DNA from: Costus lasius
Lineage: Eukaryota; Streptophyta; Magnoliopsida; Zingiberales; Costaceae
DNA length: 64,000 bases
NCBI GenBank assembly: GCA_027563935.2
Contig: CM050454.1
Location: forward strand, 22,813,501-22,877,500
Direction: 5' to 3'
The notes beneath the pieces were generated by a model. The model was not told the DNA's origin, did no database searches, and saw only the letters and a program-made list of their open reading frames with translations. This document shows positions 11,074 through 23,081 of the stretch, piece after piece; position 1 is the stretch's first letter, and each line of letters begins with the position of its first letter. Both the position numbers and the translations under genes were made by a program.

Positions 11074-14000
11074 ATGAACTTCAATGTGCGATCCCTACTG
11101 GAAAGGGAGAAGTTTGCTGGGCCAAACTTCTCAGACTGGTTTGGACACCTTAAGATTGTTCTTAAGGCAGAGAGGAAACTGTATGTCCTCGAGACGGCGA
11201 TACCGCCTCAGCCCGCTCCGAACGCCACAAGGGCGGTTCGGGAAGCCTATGAAAAGCACGTCAATGATAGCATTGATGTCGCTTGCCTGATGCTAGCGTC
11301 TATGACGCCACCGCTGCAGCGTCAGCATGAGGATATGTCTGCTATAGACATGATAGCGAACCTCAAGATGCTGTATGCTGCACAGGCGAGGACAGAACGC
11401 TATAATCTGACAAAGCTGTTCTTTCAGAGCAAACTGGCTGAAGGGAGCCCAGTGGGAGCTCATGTGCTCAAGATGATTGGGCACAAGGAAGCTCTAGAGA
11501 AACTGGGGCATACCATCAATCAGGAGCTTGCTGTAGACATTATTCTGCAGTCTCTCCCGCCCTCATTCGACGCGTTCATCATTAACTTTAATATGAACAA
11601 AATCGATTGTACTCCGGCAGAGCTGCTGAATATGCTCTTGACTACTGAGGAAACTCTGAAGGGAAAGCCTTCGACCTCTGTCTTAATGGTTCCTTCTAGG
11701 AACAAGAAGAAGGGGAAGAAGGGCAAGACCCCTGTCAAGAATTACAGCAAGGCTCTGAAGCAAAAGGTGAAGCGGTCCAAGGAATACAGATGTTTCCACT
11801 GTGGCCAGCTGGGTCACTGGAAAAAGGACTGTAAAGCGCTCCAAGGAGATAAGAGGGGAAGCATCGCTTCTGGCTCAGGTATTTACGTGACTGAAGTCAT
11901 GTTTTCATCTTCTTCTATATCATGGGTGTTGGACACTGCATGTGGAGTTCACATTTGTTCAAATGTACAGGAACTCAAGAGAAGAAGGCAGGTGGGACAG
12001 CATGAGGTGGACCTACGAGTAGGAAACGGGGCACGGGTTGCTGCTGTTGCTGTAGGAGACTATTTCATTTCTTTACCATCTGGACTTGTATTGGAACTAG
12101 ACAATTGTTACTTTGTTCCTAGCATTACTAAGAATATTATCTCCATTCCTGCTCTTGTCAGGAAGGGGTTTTCCTTTGAATGCAATATTTCAAAGTGTGT
12201 TTTATCTTTAGATAATATTGTTTATGCAACTGGTTCAATTAACAATGGGTTATTCATGTTGGACATGGAGAGTTCTATACAAAATATTGATAATAAGAAA
12301 GCCAAGTATGCTGATGACAGCACCTTGCTATGGCATAGTCGTTTAGGCCATATTAACAAGAAACGCATTAAGCGGTTGCATGATCATGGACTGCTGGGAT
12401 CATTCTCCTATGAGGAGATTGATACATGCAAGGCTTGTTTAATGGGCAAAATGACGAAGTCACCTTTTCCTAACAAAGGTCAAAGGGCTTCAGGTTTACT
12501 TGACCTTATACACAGTGATGTGTGTGGGCCATTTAGTAAACATGCCAGAGGTGGCTATCAGTACTTCATTACCTTTACTGATGATTTCAGTAGATATGGG
12601 TATGTCTATTTAATGAGACATAAAAGTGAATCTTTTGACAAGTTCAAAGAGTTCAAGAATGAAGTACAGAATCAGCTAGGCCGAAATATCAAGGCACTTC
12701 GTTCTGATCGAGGTGGAGAATACCTAAGTCATGAGTTTACTGACTATCTGAAGGAGTGTGGGATTATCTCACAGCTCACTCCACCAGGAACACCACAATG
12801 GAATGGTGTGTCCGAGAGGAGAAATAGAACGTTACTTGATATGGTTCGTTCTATGATGAGTCAGGTTACTCTTCCATATTCCTTTTGGGGTTTTGCACTG
12901 GAAACAGCTGCAAAGGTACTAAACCGAGTGCCATCCAAGGCCGTTTCTAAGACTCCATATGAGTTATGGTATGGGAAACAGCCTAGCTTGACATTTATCA
13001 GGATCTGGGGTTGCGAGGCTTATGTCAAAAAGCTCGCCTCTGGGAAACTAGAGAGCAGATCTGAGAAATGTATCTTTGTCGGTTACCCTAAGGAAACTAA
13101 GGGTTATTATTTCTACGATCCCAAAGAGAACAAGGTTTTTGTTGCTCGGACGGCCATATTTCTTGAGAAGGAGTCTCTTCTGCAAGAGGCCAGTGGGAGA
13201 GAAATAAAGCTGGATGAGAATCCAGAAGAAGGACAAAGTGCTCAAGCACAGTTGGATGAGCCTGAGCCGGTTGAACAGGTTATTGAACAACCTGAGGCTC
13301 AGATATCACGGGAACCGCGAAGATCGGGAAGGATCCGTCGACAGCCTGAGCGCTATGACAGAGTCTACATCATTGATCATGATGAACCCCTCACTTATGC
13401 GGATGCGGTCAGTGGACCGGAGTCAGCAAGATGGCTTGAAGCTATGCGCGCCGAGATGGACTCCATGTCAGATAACCAAGTCTGGGATTTGGTTGATCCG
13501 CCTCCGGGAGTTATCCCTATAGGCTGTAAATGGATCTTCAAGAAGAAGATTGACATGGATGGTAACGTGGTTACCTATAAAGGCAGGCTAGTTGCGAAAG
13601 GTTTCAAACAAATCTACGGGATAGATTATGATGAAACTTTCTCACCAGTAGCTATGTTTAAGTCTATTCGGATTCTTTTCGCGATAGCTGCATATTACGA
13701 TTATGAGATCTGGCAGATGAATGTGAAGACGGCTTTCCTGAATGGAAATCTGGATGAGGATGTGTATATGACACAACCAGAAGGTTTCACTAATCCATCA
13801 GATCGTCATAAAATATGCAAATTAAAGAAGTCTATTTATGGACTTAAACAAGCATCAAGAAGCTGGAATATTCGTTTTGATGAATCAATCTCTGAATTTG
13901 GTTTCATCAAGAACGAAGATGACCCGTGTGTATATAAGAGGTTTAGTGGGAGCGTGATTACTTTCCTAGTCCTCTACGTCGATGACATCTTGATCATTGG

Positions 14001-14958
14001 AAATGACATTCCTGAAATGCATGCGGTTAAGGCATGGTTAAGGAAATGTTTCCAGATGAAAGATCTTGGAGAAGCAGCCTATGTGTTAGGTGTGAAGATC
14101 TACAGGGATAGATCTAAGAGGCTTCTCGGGCTGTGCCAGAGTACTTACATCGATAAAGTCCTGGAGAGATTTCATTTAGAGAATTCTAAAAGAGGATATC
14201 TTCCAGTCAGACATGGTCTGAATCTTTCGAAGAGTCAGTGTCCACAAACACAGACTGAGAAAGATGAAATGGACAATACGCCTTATGCTTCGGCTATTGG
14301 GTCCATTATGTATGCGATGTTGTGTACTCGCCCAGACGTCGCTTACGGGTTAAGCGTGACCAGTCGGTTCCAAAGTAATCCGGGAGTGGCACACTAGATT
14401 GCAGTCAAGAACATCTTAAAATATCTGCGGAGGACCAAAGATATGTTCTTGATATATGGTGGTCAGGAAGAACTCAGTATTGAAGGATATACTGACGCTT
14501 CGTTCCAGTCGGACCAGGATGATTTTCGATCGCAATCAGGCTATGTTTTTAGCTTGAATGGTGGAGCAGTGGTGTGGAAGAGTTTCAAACAGTCAACTGT
14601 TGCTGATTCCACAACAGAAGCCGAGTATGTTGCAGCCTCGGAAGCATCTAAGGAGGCAGTGTGGATTCGTAAGTTCGTGAGAGAACTTGGTGTTGTTCCT
14701 TCGAGTGCAGATCCTTTGGTTATCTTCTGTGATAACACTGGAGCAATCGCACAGGCAAAGGAACCACGGTCGCACCAGAAGTCCAAGCACATACAGAGAC
14801 GGTTTCATTTGATCAGGGAGATCATAGATCGTGGCGAGATCAAAGTTTGCAAGGTTCATACAGATGACAATCTGGCAGACCCGCTTACTAAGCCTCTGGC
14901 GCAGCAGAAGCATGAGAAGCACTGTAATAATATGGGTTTGAGATTTCTCAACCATTAG
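11074..14958 (+). pseudogene. Copia gag-pol polyprotein, one nonsense codon
   Basis: A 1294-codon frame, the same length as intact C, begins at ATG 11074 and ends FLNH-stop. Codon 1108 is TAG (14395-14397), where the relatives have Trp. Before it come Gag (about 1-235), a CCHC zinc knuckle (C240, C243, H248, C253), a protease DTA motif (D287), integrase with an HHCC finger (421-455) and D482, D545, E581, and reverse transcriptase with YVDD (968-971). The stop removes RNase H (D1141, E1182, D1220). Virus-like particles could assemble from the upstream part, but reverse transcription should fail without RNase H or readthrough. The lesion is a single G-to-A change in CHG context, probably recent given the near-identical LTRs. 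Confidence 0.93.
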
Positions 14959-14967
14959 ATTAAGTGC

Positions 14968-14977
14968 AAGTGGGAGA
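14968..14977 (+). other. A polypurine tract
   Basis: AAGTGGGAGA immediately precedes the 3' LTR. The same ten bases occur at this place in B, C, D, E and F. It primes plus-strand DNA synthesis. Confidence 0.85.
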
Positions 14978-14978
14978 T

Positions 14979-16651
14979 TGTTGGGGTATGCCCTTAAGCC
15001 TAATGTTTGAGGCCTTGGGATTGTAACAGTGTCATGCAATAAACTCTTATGTTTATAAAGGCATGGTTATTATTCAGGTTGTTACCTTGTCTGCTGTAAT
15101 AAGTGTACTTCTGAATAATGTCTCAAAGCTGTTCAGCTAGGCTGACATGCAGTTAAGTCCTTAGTCGATATATCTTGGTGAACATGAGACAGCCTTGATA
15201 TGATTGAGACTAATATGTGTTCTAATCTTATAGGATGCTTCGAGCATGGAATAAGATGTAGACTCATGGGTACATTGGATGTACTGGACAGACCCTACTA
15301 GGATATTCAGTTGCTTGTCACAATGTGAATATTCCTTGATTGTAACAAGTGGCACATTTCCTCTGACTTGAGATCACTTGTGTTTTCTAAATGATGATTG
15401 TCATTGTTTTGAGGTAGTTCAATATCATTTGAAACATAATGATTATAGACTATCTTGGATGGTGAGCTTGAGTCATGTTAGGGCACTAGTGATAGACATA
15501 GGATTGCCGTCTCCTTGTTTAAGGAGTGCGATGTTCTAAAGGGCCCCTGGATGAGATGATTGAGAAAAGAGTATGGCCATACCCAGGTGACAGTGTTCAT
15601 CTGTTCTAATCATGCTCGTCATATTGGAGTTACAAGCTTGACACGCTTGTCCAATAAGAACATCCAGTGGCAAAGGAAATATGCATGCCTAGTGAGTTGA
15701 TTCACACTTGTGCTGTTTTTGGGTGTAGTCTTGGAAGACTCTTTTCTTTATATCGGGAGACAGTGATGTGTTGCTAGATACCCCTCATTGATCGTGATGA
15801 CGTGAGTTATCGTTACCGACATTTAAAGGAAACCCTCAGGGTCGCACAATTTGATGATATGGCTTACTTAAGTCAGATCGTGTGGACTGAATTGTTTAAG
15901 TTCAGTTTAAAGGGATTTGATCTCTGATTGTAAGTGAGATCTGGTCTGATCATGTTTGATTGATTAGGGCTTGATATCGGTAAGCTTCGATCGAGAGAAT
16001 AGATGCTAGATCGGTGAGATCAGAAGCATCAAGAGATCAACGGTTAGATCTGGAGCCTTAGGGTTTATTTGAGATCTAGACTTGATTGCTTGGCTTGATT
16101 GGTTCTTAAACCGAACCAAATTGAACCAGCTCATGAAATGAGCGCATGGTTCAAGGCGTGGCGACATGTTCACTTGGCGTGAACATTGGAGCGATGAGTG
16201 GTTGCTATTTTTAGTAACCATGATCTCCACTTGGAGATGGCTCACGTTCGAATAGAGGGTTCTCTATTCTCGTCACTAAAACTAATTCCTCTTGACACCT
16301 TTTGGTGTGCGGCGAAAACTTGAAGCATAGAGGAAGATTCGGCCAAGAGAGAGATCGATATCTCCATCCCTTTCCTTTCGATCAAAGACATCTTGGACGA
16401 TCCTTGCTAGCACAAGGGACGACAAGAAGCAAGCCGTCGCTCATCTTGTGTGTGACGATTTGGAGGAGACCTTCGTTGTTCTCTTGCTTCCAAGGCGCCA
16501 TCTTGAAATGGCTATGGTATGAATCGCATCTTCTCTATTCATGTTTTCGAAAGTTGATCATATAATGCATGCTCTTCGACCCTTGAATCCGCTGCCTATC
16601 ATGTTGCGCCACTTTAGGGTTTCGCACCCCTCATGAAAGGGGTTCCCTGCA
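14979..16651 (+). repeat. A 3' LTR
   Basis: 1673 bases, TGTTGGGG to CCCTGCA, nearly identical to 7588-9259. Differences seen include a 2-base AG insertion near 16350 and a lost C near 15545. It is followed by target-site duplication AAACT. Confidence 0.93.
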
Positions 16652-16656
16652 AAACT

Positions 16657-17084
16657 TGGGTGTGGCCACATACTTTTAGTCATGCACCATGTAGGGGCCC
16701 AGGGACATCAAGCTTCCTCTTAAGGAAGGTGCAAATCGTCTATTGGCTCATTAAATCTCTCATATGGCTCAAGATATACTCAATGACAACCGCTATGACT
16801 CCCCTATTACGGTAGAGCTTTAGGTTGTATCAAAGTACATCCCTTACCATATAGAGATATCAATGCCCTCAAGTCAAGGACGAGTGAAACTCTACCACTG
16901 TGAGATTTGACTTGTGACACCAAGTCAAATCCTCACGGCGGGTCGATCCAGTATATCTACCTTGATATACCCATATGCCTATATTAGCAACCCGTGCTCA
17001 ACCAGCGCATATGTTAGTCTCAAGTGCATCATAGTTATCCCTTATTTACTATGATACTTGACCGGAGACAATCCCCCTTGGTGA
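16657..17084 (-). repeat. Diverged D-type copia LTR (H), part 3
   Basis: Minus-strand reading aligns with the D LTR at about 33400-33900: GATATACTGGATCGACCCGC against GATATACTGGATAGACCCGC, then TTGACTTGAGG and GGTTGTCATTGAG blocks. About the first 150-200 bases of the LTR are missing on the right, where gypsy coding begins. The exact boundary near 17084 is approximate. Confidence 0.6.
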
Positions 17085-18420
17085 ATAAAATAATTGAATG
17101 CCAACCAGAAGATTGGTATTTGCAAACCATTATATCGAAAAGAAAGAGACCAAAATTCTCGCAAGATTCTGATGGAGTGATTCAATTCAGGGATAGACTA
17201 TGTGTGCCAGAATCAGTGAAAGATAAACTTTGGCAGAAGCGCACAAGTATAGATTCTCGATGCACCCTGGTATCACGAAGATGTATAAAGATCTTCAGAA
17301 ATCACATTGGTAGGAAAATACGAAGAAAGACGTGATAGAATACGTCTCGTGATGCCTGACATGTCAGCAAGTTACGGCAGAACAACGTAAACTACCTAGT
17401 AAATTGCAAAGTACACCTCTTTCAGAGTGGAAATGGGAGCATATTACAATGGATTTTGTATCTGAACTTCTAAGGATAGAGTGGAAATACGATTCTATTT
17501 GGGTGATCGTTGATAGATTAACGAAGTCAGCCTACTTTATTTTGATAAGTACAACCTACTCTGTTGACAAGTTGGCAAGAATATATTGTAAGGAGGTTGT
17601 TCGATTGCATGGGGTTCCGATCAGCATAATATAAGACCGAGACCTAAAATTTACATCTACATTTTGGGGTAGTCTTCAGAAAGCTCTCGGCACTCAGCTG
17701 CGATTCAGCACTGCGTATCATCCCAGATAGATGTCCAGTCTAAAAGGACTATCCAGACATTAGAAGATATACTCCGAGCATGCGCGCTAGATTTTTCTAA
17801 GAACTGGGAAGTTCATTTATACTTGGTGGAGTTTGCTTACAATAATAGCTATCACTCGTCTATTCAGATAACGTCGTTCGTGGCACTATACGACAGACGA
17901 TGCAGATCACCAGTATTGTGGGACAAAGTCGGTGAAAGACAAGTACTTGATGTGGAAATGTTAGAATATGACGTTGAACGAGTGCAGCTAATCTGAAAAA
18001 GATTATAGACCACGCAGAGTCAACAGAAGAGCTATGCAGACAGAAGAAGATATGACCTTGAATTTGAAGTTCATGATCACATATTCCTTAAAGTCACTCC
18101 GGTGAAAGGCGCTACACGTTTTGGATACAAAGGTAAATTAGCTCCTCGCTATACAGGTCTGTTTGAAATATTGGAGCGCATTGGACCTGTGGTGTATCGG
18201 ATTGCATTGCCTTCAACGTACTCCGGCAGGCACAATGTATTCCATGTATCGATGCTACGAAAGTACATGCATGATCCTTCTCACATTCTACAGGATCCAT
18301 ATCCAGAGATCAGACATGATGCTACTTATTAAGAGACGCTTAAAGAAATTATTGACTGAAAAGAGCATCGGCTCAGGAACAAGGTAATTCGACTAGTAAA
18401 GTTTCGGGGGTAGAACCAAT
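17085..18420 (+). pseudogene. Tekay/Del-like gypsy integrase and chromodomain-like end (K)
   Basis: Broken frames, read in order, give the integrase zinc finger remnant (CLTC), catalytic-core pieces around TMDFV and [11 protein letters not shown], the stretch LEFAYNN-like VEFAYNNSYHSS, and the C-terminal HNVFHVSMLRKYMHDPSH, typical of Tekay/Del chromoviruses. A chromodomain-like EATWELEDK follows near 18430. Stops occur at 17632-17634, about 17728 and 18330, and a one-base loss near 17730 shifts the frame. The codon expected to hold the catalytic Glu (SER in relatives) now reads Lys. Integrase inserts element cDNA; this copy is certainly inactive. Upstream RT and gag are absent. Confidence 0.85.
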
Positions 18421-18572
18421 CTGAAAGCGAGGCCACATGGGAGCTTGAGGACAAGGTTACTGGTACATGTCCTCATTTGTTTCCTTTTGTGTATGAGTGA
18501 TTGTACTATTGTGAGTGTTGTATACATTTAATGTTAACCTTTTGTGTTGAATTTGAGGACCAAATTCTTATA

Positions 18573-18584
18573 AGCTGGGAGGAA
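18573..18584 (+). other. K polypurine tract
   Basis: AGCTGGGAGGAA directly precedes the LTR start TGTTACATG at 18585 and follows the remains of pol by about 150 bases, as expected for a 3' polypurine tract. Confidence 0.65.
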
Positions 18585-20420
18585 TGTTACATGCCGTGCA
18601 CGTAACAACAAAAAAAGGAAAAAAGTAAAAGATAAAAGAAAAAGAAAAAGATTAAGAAAAATCAAAACGCATATTACTGTACCCGTGTGCGTGTACAATA
18701 ACTTCATTTGGGAAAATTGTTGATGACAACGTAGCTGTGTCCCACTAATTTTGCTTTCTCCTCCCATTTAATCCCCTCTACCTCGACTCTTGTGCACCCA
18801 ACCATTGCTTGATGCCGAGTTTCTTTCTTCCCTCTTGCATTTCATCCTTGCCATTTCTTCTTTCGTTGATCTCATCAACGCTGCCGACTGGCGAACCTCC
18901 AGTCGTTGGTGATGTGCTCCTGAGGTTCCAGTGAAGCTTTCGCCCTCATCTCCCTCCTCCTTTGCTCCTCTGGCCGGTGAGACGTGTTGAAAATGAGTTC
19001 GCCGAGACCCTAACTCCAGTGATTCTATTTTCTTCCCCAAACGACTCTGAAGCCTGCCCAGTTTCTTCAGAAAGGACAGCGATGTGCTACCTGGAGTTTC
19101 CTGTTGTTTTCAGCCAATTCTGACGAGTCTATGACTCTTTCCGACAAATTTTTGGTGGAGCTCCAGCGAGGCCTGACGTCCCTCTTTTCTATTTCCGACG
19201 AACATGATGATATGAAGGTTTCTGTTGGAACAAGTGGCTACCAGCGCCGGGGACAATACACTATTCTAGTAAACCTCTGGTGAACTTCCGATGAACTTTT
19301 AATGCATCCGTTCGACCCAATTGGTGGTGCGTCCACACGTGCTGTGGGCTAGGTTAGTGTCTAACCCACTTTGTACATAGTTCTGCAACGAACCCTGCAT
19401 GCGTAACGTAATGAATTGATTAGATAAATGCATGCATAGGATAGAATAATAACTACTTACACATCCTTGATGAACGAATTGCATGAACGATCATAAGAGA
19501 CCATAAAAATAATTAAAGGAAAATAAGAAATAAATCAAAATAAATAAATAAATATACAGATGGTAATATGGTGTATACGGGAGGATTAATACTTGCATAT
19601 TTCATTTCATTATGAGGACTGTAGAGTTGGACATGCAGGATACATTTCTGTACATTGATCAAGGTGCCTACCGCTTGGTTAGGAGGCATCTTATGGTTAG
19701 GTGTTACCGCTTAGTTAGGGATGTCTTACTGATTTACTCTATTAATATCATTTTCATTGAACTACTATTCCTTTGTGCATGATGTGAATTTATTTTGATT
19801 TTATTGCATAATATGTTACTATCCCGGATTACTAGGATTTATGTTATTTATATCGAATGTGTGCTCTCTAGCACAGTACATCGTTATTATGCATGCTCTA
19901 TAGGACAGTGTATTGTTATTCAGGCCGTACTGGTGGTGCTGGAGTGCTAGTCGGACATGTTTTAGGTCCAGATCCATATAGTGCTATGGAGGATGATCTC
20001 GTAGGCTATATTGTTATCTATATATAGTGTGCTATCATGCACATGTATGATTGGGTACTGGACACAGTACTGGCGGACTATTGACGAGCAGTCATTTCTA
20101 GTGTGCGAGCTGGCACTAGGGACCACTCAGATATGAGTGCATGTCCATAGGGGATGACTTGGCCATCAGCTCAGTATTATTTGGTGTGCTATTGTACATG
20201 TATGATATTGATCATGGTTTACAAGTACATGTTTGGTGCACTTGATAGGTTTCGTTGTATGTATGTTTGGCATGTTTTCTATTAGTATTATTGCACCATG
20301 TACTTAATCCCTACTTAGCTCTTCTAGCTAACAACCCCTGCATATGTTGATTTAATTTTAGGTCCCAGTGTGGGTCCGTCGCGGACGGATCAAGCGTAGA
20401 TAGATAATGGTAGTGGATTC
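18585..20420 (+). repeat. K 3' LTR, right end uncertain
   Basis: It starts TGTTACATGCC. Its first 580 bases match the LTR fragment at 155-731, including the purine-rich tract at 18600-18660. The part near 20360-20400 (GTGGGTCCGTCGCGGACGG) resembles the 3' half of Tekay/Del LTRs. No second full LTR or target-site duplication is available, so the right end is a guess. Confidence 0.5.
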
Positions 20421-20883
20421 CTCGAGTTTGGTATTTGTACATGTGTAATCGTTTAGTTGATTTGGCCATGTGGTCGGTATGTTGCACCCGTTAGTTTGGA
20501 CAAAGACTATCGTATTAATGTATTTGATGTATCATTGTTGTTATCCATATGTTGGATTTTACTGTTTGATTATGGTTTGTTGTATACAATGTTGGGCCAG
20601 GCTAGATCAATAGGCCCAAATTGTCAGGTCTCATTAGTGGGCCGTTGGTTGGGGCCCAGTAGCCGTCGGGACGTGAAATGGGCGGTGTTGAGCAATCGAT
20701 TGTGGTAATGGTCATTTGCCAGTTCTTCAGAGGGCCTCGTTGTCAAGTTTATTGGGTGGAAAGGCCCTATCATGGTGGATGATGGACTAATAACCCCCAT
20801 AAAACGGTCAGAGGTGTGTGAGGAGCATTGAGAGCGTCAAACCGCACGAAGAATGGGTCTTTATGCAATTCTGGATCGTTCAC
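20421..20883. other. No recognisable feature
   Basis: Between the presumed end of K's LTR and the 75-base repeats. The frame at 20457-20708 has no recognisable motif. It may still belong to K's LTR. Confidence 0.3.
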
Positions 20884-21258
20884 GGGCATGGCCGTGCATG
20901 CATGCACGACCGTGAATGAATCTGCGACTGGGTCTCCAATCTGCGCCAAGGTCTTAACGGGCGCGACTATGCGTCCATGCACAACCGTGAAATCATTTGC
21001 TTTTGGACTTTCGTCATTTGCCGAGGTTTTTACAGGCGCGACCTTGCATCTATGCATGGCCGTGAAATCGTTCGTGAATGGACTTTCGTCTTTTGCCGAC
21101 GTTTTCATGGGCACGGCCGTGCGTCCATTCATGGCCGTTAATCCGTTCGCGTTCAAACTTCCGGTTTCTGTTGAGGCTTTCATGTGCGTGAAGCGGTGCA
21201 CACCCCTGGTTGTGGGTCCATGGCCATCCATGAAGTCATGCATACCCATGGGTGTGGA
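20884..21258. repeat. Five degenerate 75-base tandem repeats, open on both strands
   Basis: Units start at 20884, 20959, 21034, 21109 and 21184, exactly 75 bases apart, each with a GGGC(A/G)CGGCC...CATGCA...GGCCGTGAA-like, partly palindromic core. Because 75 is divisible by three, a frame stays open over 169 codons on the plus strand (20828-21337) and 183 on the minus strand (20770-21321). On the minus strand this gives a 25-residue repeat with the pattern FTxxHxxxxAPVKT. I know no protein family for it. Parts of J near 32860-32930 and 51945-51980 have similar CACGGGCGTG/GGCCGTG motifs, so it may be retroelement 3' sequence. Confidence 0.7.
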
Positions 21259-23076
21259 GTTTGGGCTAGCCTCCATTTGGGCCGAAATTTTATTGGTTAT
21301 GATGCAGGAGCATTTTGACATAATATGGTTGACTTAATTTTTATTATTTAATTTTTACATCTTAATTGAATTTTGGGTTAACACATGTGTCTTAAAATTT
21401 TGATTCTTGGGCATATGAATTGTTATATTCCTAATGTGCCACTAATCCCTTGAAATTATTAATAACATGAAATCAACATGAGACTAAGTCAATGGGATGC
21501 ACACATTAAGCCTACCTAAAGCTCAAAGGGAGTTTAGGCAAGTTCAACTCGAATTTAACACAAATCCAATAGCCAAGAGATGAAGGCCCAAATTGCTGCC
21601 AAAATCCAAAGCCTCCTCAAGACCAAAGAAGATGAGTAGCTCGTGGCAGCTTACTTAAAGAATAAACATTGCAAACCAGCTCCCAATAGAGGAAGGCTGG
21701 CTTGCTTGAAGATAGGAAGCAAGGTGCAACCACCAAAATAGAAGTTACCATTGTAGCTTGCTTGTGGAAGGAGAGAATAGCAACGGCTACAAATTCTTAT
21801 CTCTTCTTATAAAATGTAATATCCCTAATGTATTTGTTAGTTAGACTTTGAAAATGAAATGGAAATAGTCCTCTTCCTCTTTATCGGATGATCTTCTTCT
21901 ATCTTCTCTAGGTGATGAGCACCTCCTTCTCTGGCACATGTGTCGCCATCCATTCTCCACCTCTCACCAAGCTTAAACACTCTTCCGCCGCTCTCGGAAA
22001 CCACTCTGCCCCCTGCTGAGTCTAGCCCTAAACTCTCCATTCGCCTTGCCACCGGCGACCATCCGACTGACGGATCATCCCCAAACTCTAGCCACCCATA
22101 ATCCCTTTCAAACCAAACCCACAACTGGAAGGATCTCCCCACCCCTCAGCCAGATTGCTAGAATCGGAAAGATTTTTAGTGATGCTTCAGCTTTTACTAC
22201 TATTTCCGCCCCAACTCCCTGCCTGGCACCCATCTATTCCGACCCGCCACTACTCACTCCCAAACTCTGGCCATGAGTTTGCGGTGGCCAGAGTAAACCC
22301 CAGTTATAATAGGTCTGGAGTTCGTGCACCCTCGAGTGAACGGTGATGACCCCTGCTTCGCTCAGCCAACCTCCCATGTTTTAGTCAATCGCAGCTTCTT
22401 CGCCTCCGCCGGGGTTCACACGTCGATGGCAACTCACCTCCGTCCTCTCCTATAGCCCGAGACCCCTTCCATGTTGATGCAGCAACTAATAGGTGAGGGG
22501 ATCCTTAAGCCGTACTCTAGGGTTTTACACAATGCGCGATAAAACGGGAGAGGGTCGTGAGGCGAGGGAAGAGAAAACGTGTCAGAAAAGTGTAGGAATC
22601 CGGTAGAAAGCACGACGAATTCTATTAGGGCAACATGAATGCGAATGAAGAGAATGACACCCAACTAAAATAATGCAACACACTAACCTCGTACCAATTT
22701 TTTGCAATTTCCTGCAACTCACTTAGCACGTTTAAGCGCAGCTCGCGTTGGGGACTGCGGTTTCGCGCGGTTTAGCTTGCGCATGAAGCTGAAACAAACC
22801 AAAAACAAGCGATCCGACCACGCTCCGATGTGCGGACAGACGTGGGTGAAGTAAGGAGGAGAAAACCGCAGTGAAGAAACGCACAAGAGAATGACAAACA
22901 GGCAAACCTGACCCACCGGAAGGGTGGGATTTACTTCAAACTAGAAGAGGGAATAACTTGGAATCGAAGAGACACCTTCGACCTGAACAACAGCGAAGGC
23001 GAGGCTCCGGCTCGTCTTCACAAACGCTGGCAACTCTAAGCTCACTAGGAGATCTCTAAGCACCAAAGAGAACTAT
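21259..23076. other. No confident feature; possible J LTR at the right end
   Basis: AT-rich to about 21860, then pyrimidine- and C-rich to about 22430, with overlapping short frames on both strands and no recognised domain. From about 23076 leftwards, the minus strand continues J past the B insertion (CTAAC duplication), so some of 22430-23076 is probably J's LTR. I could not fix its ends. Confidence 0.3.
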
Positions 23077-23081
23077 CTAAC

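Larger units (their letters stand above)
7588..16651 (+). mobile_element. Full-length Ty1/copia retrotransposon A
   Basis: A complete element with 1672- and 1673-base LTRs, a tRNA-Met primer site, a 1.8-kb leader, one gag-pol frame, a polypurine tract, and a perfect 5-base target-site duplication AAACT at 7583-7587 and 16652-16656. By eye the LTRs differ at about five bases plus two small indels (about 0.3%), so the insertion is recent. It sits inside the older LTR H. One nonsense codon in RNase H makes it defective as it stands. Confidence 0.95.

Noticed and set aside
20884..21258. CRISPR-like array
   Set aside because: Units are contiguous and degenerate with no spacers, in a plant retroelement setting.
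22046..22276. Pro-rich 76-codon frame overlapping a 101-codon frame on the other strand
   Set aside because: C-rich, stop-poor sequence; no domain and no sign of constraint.
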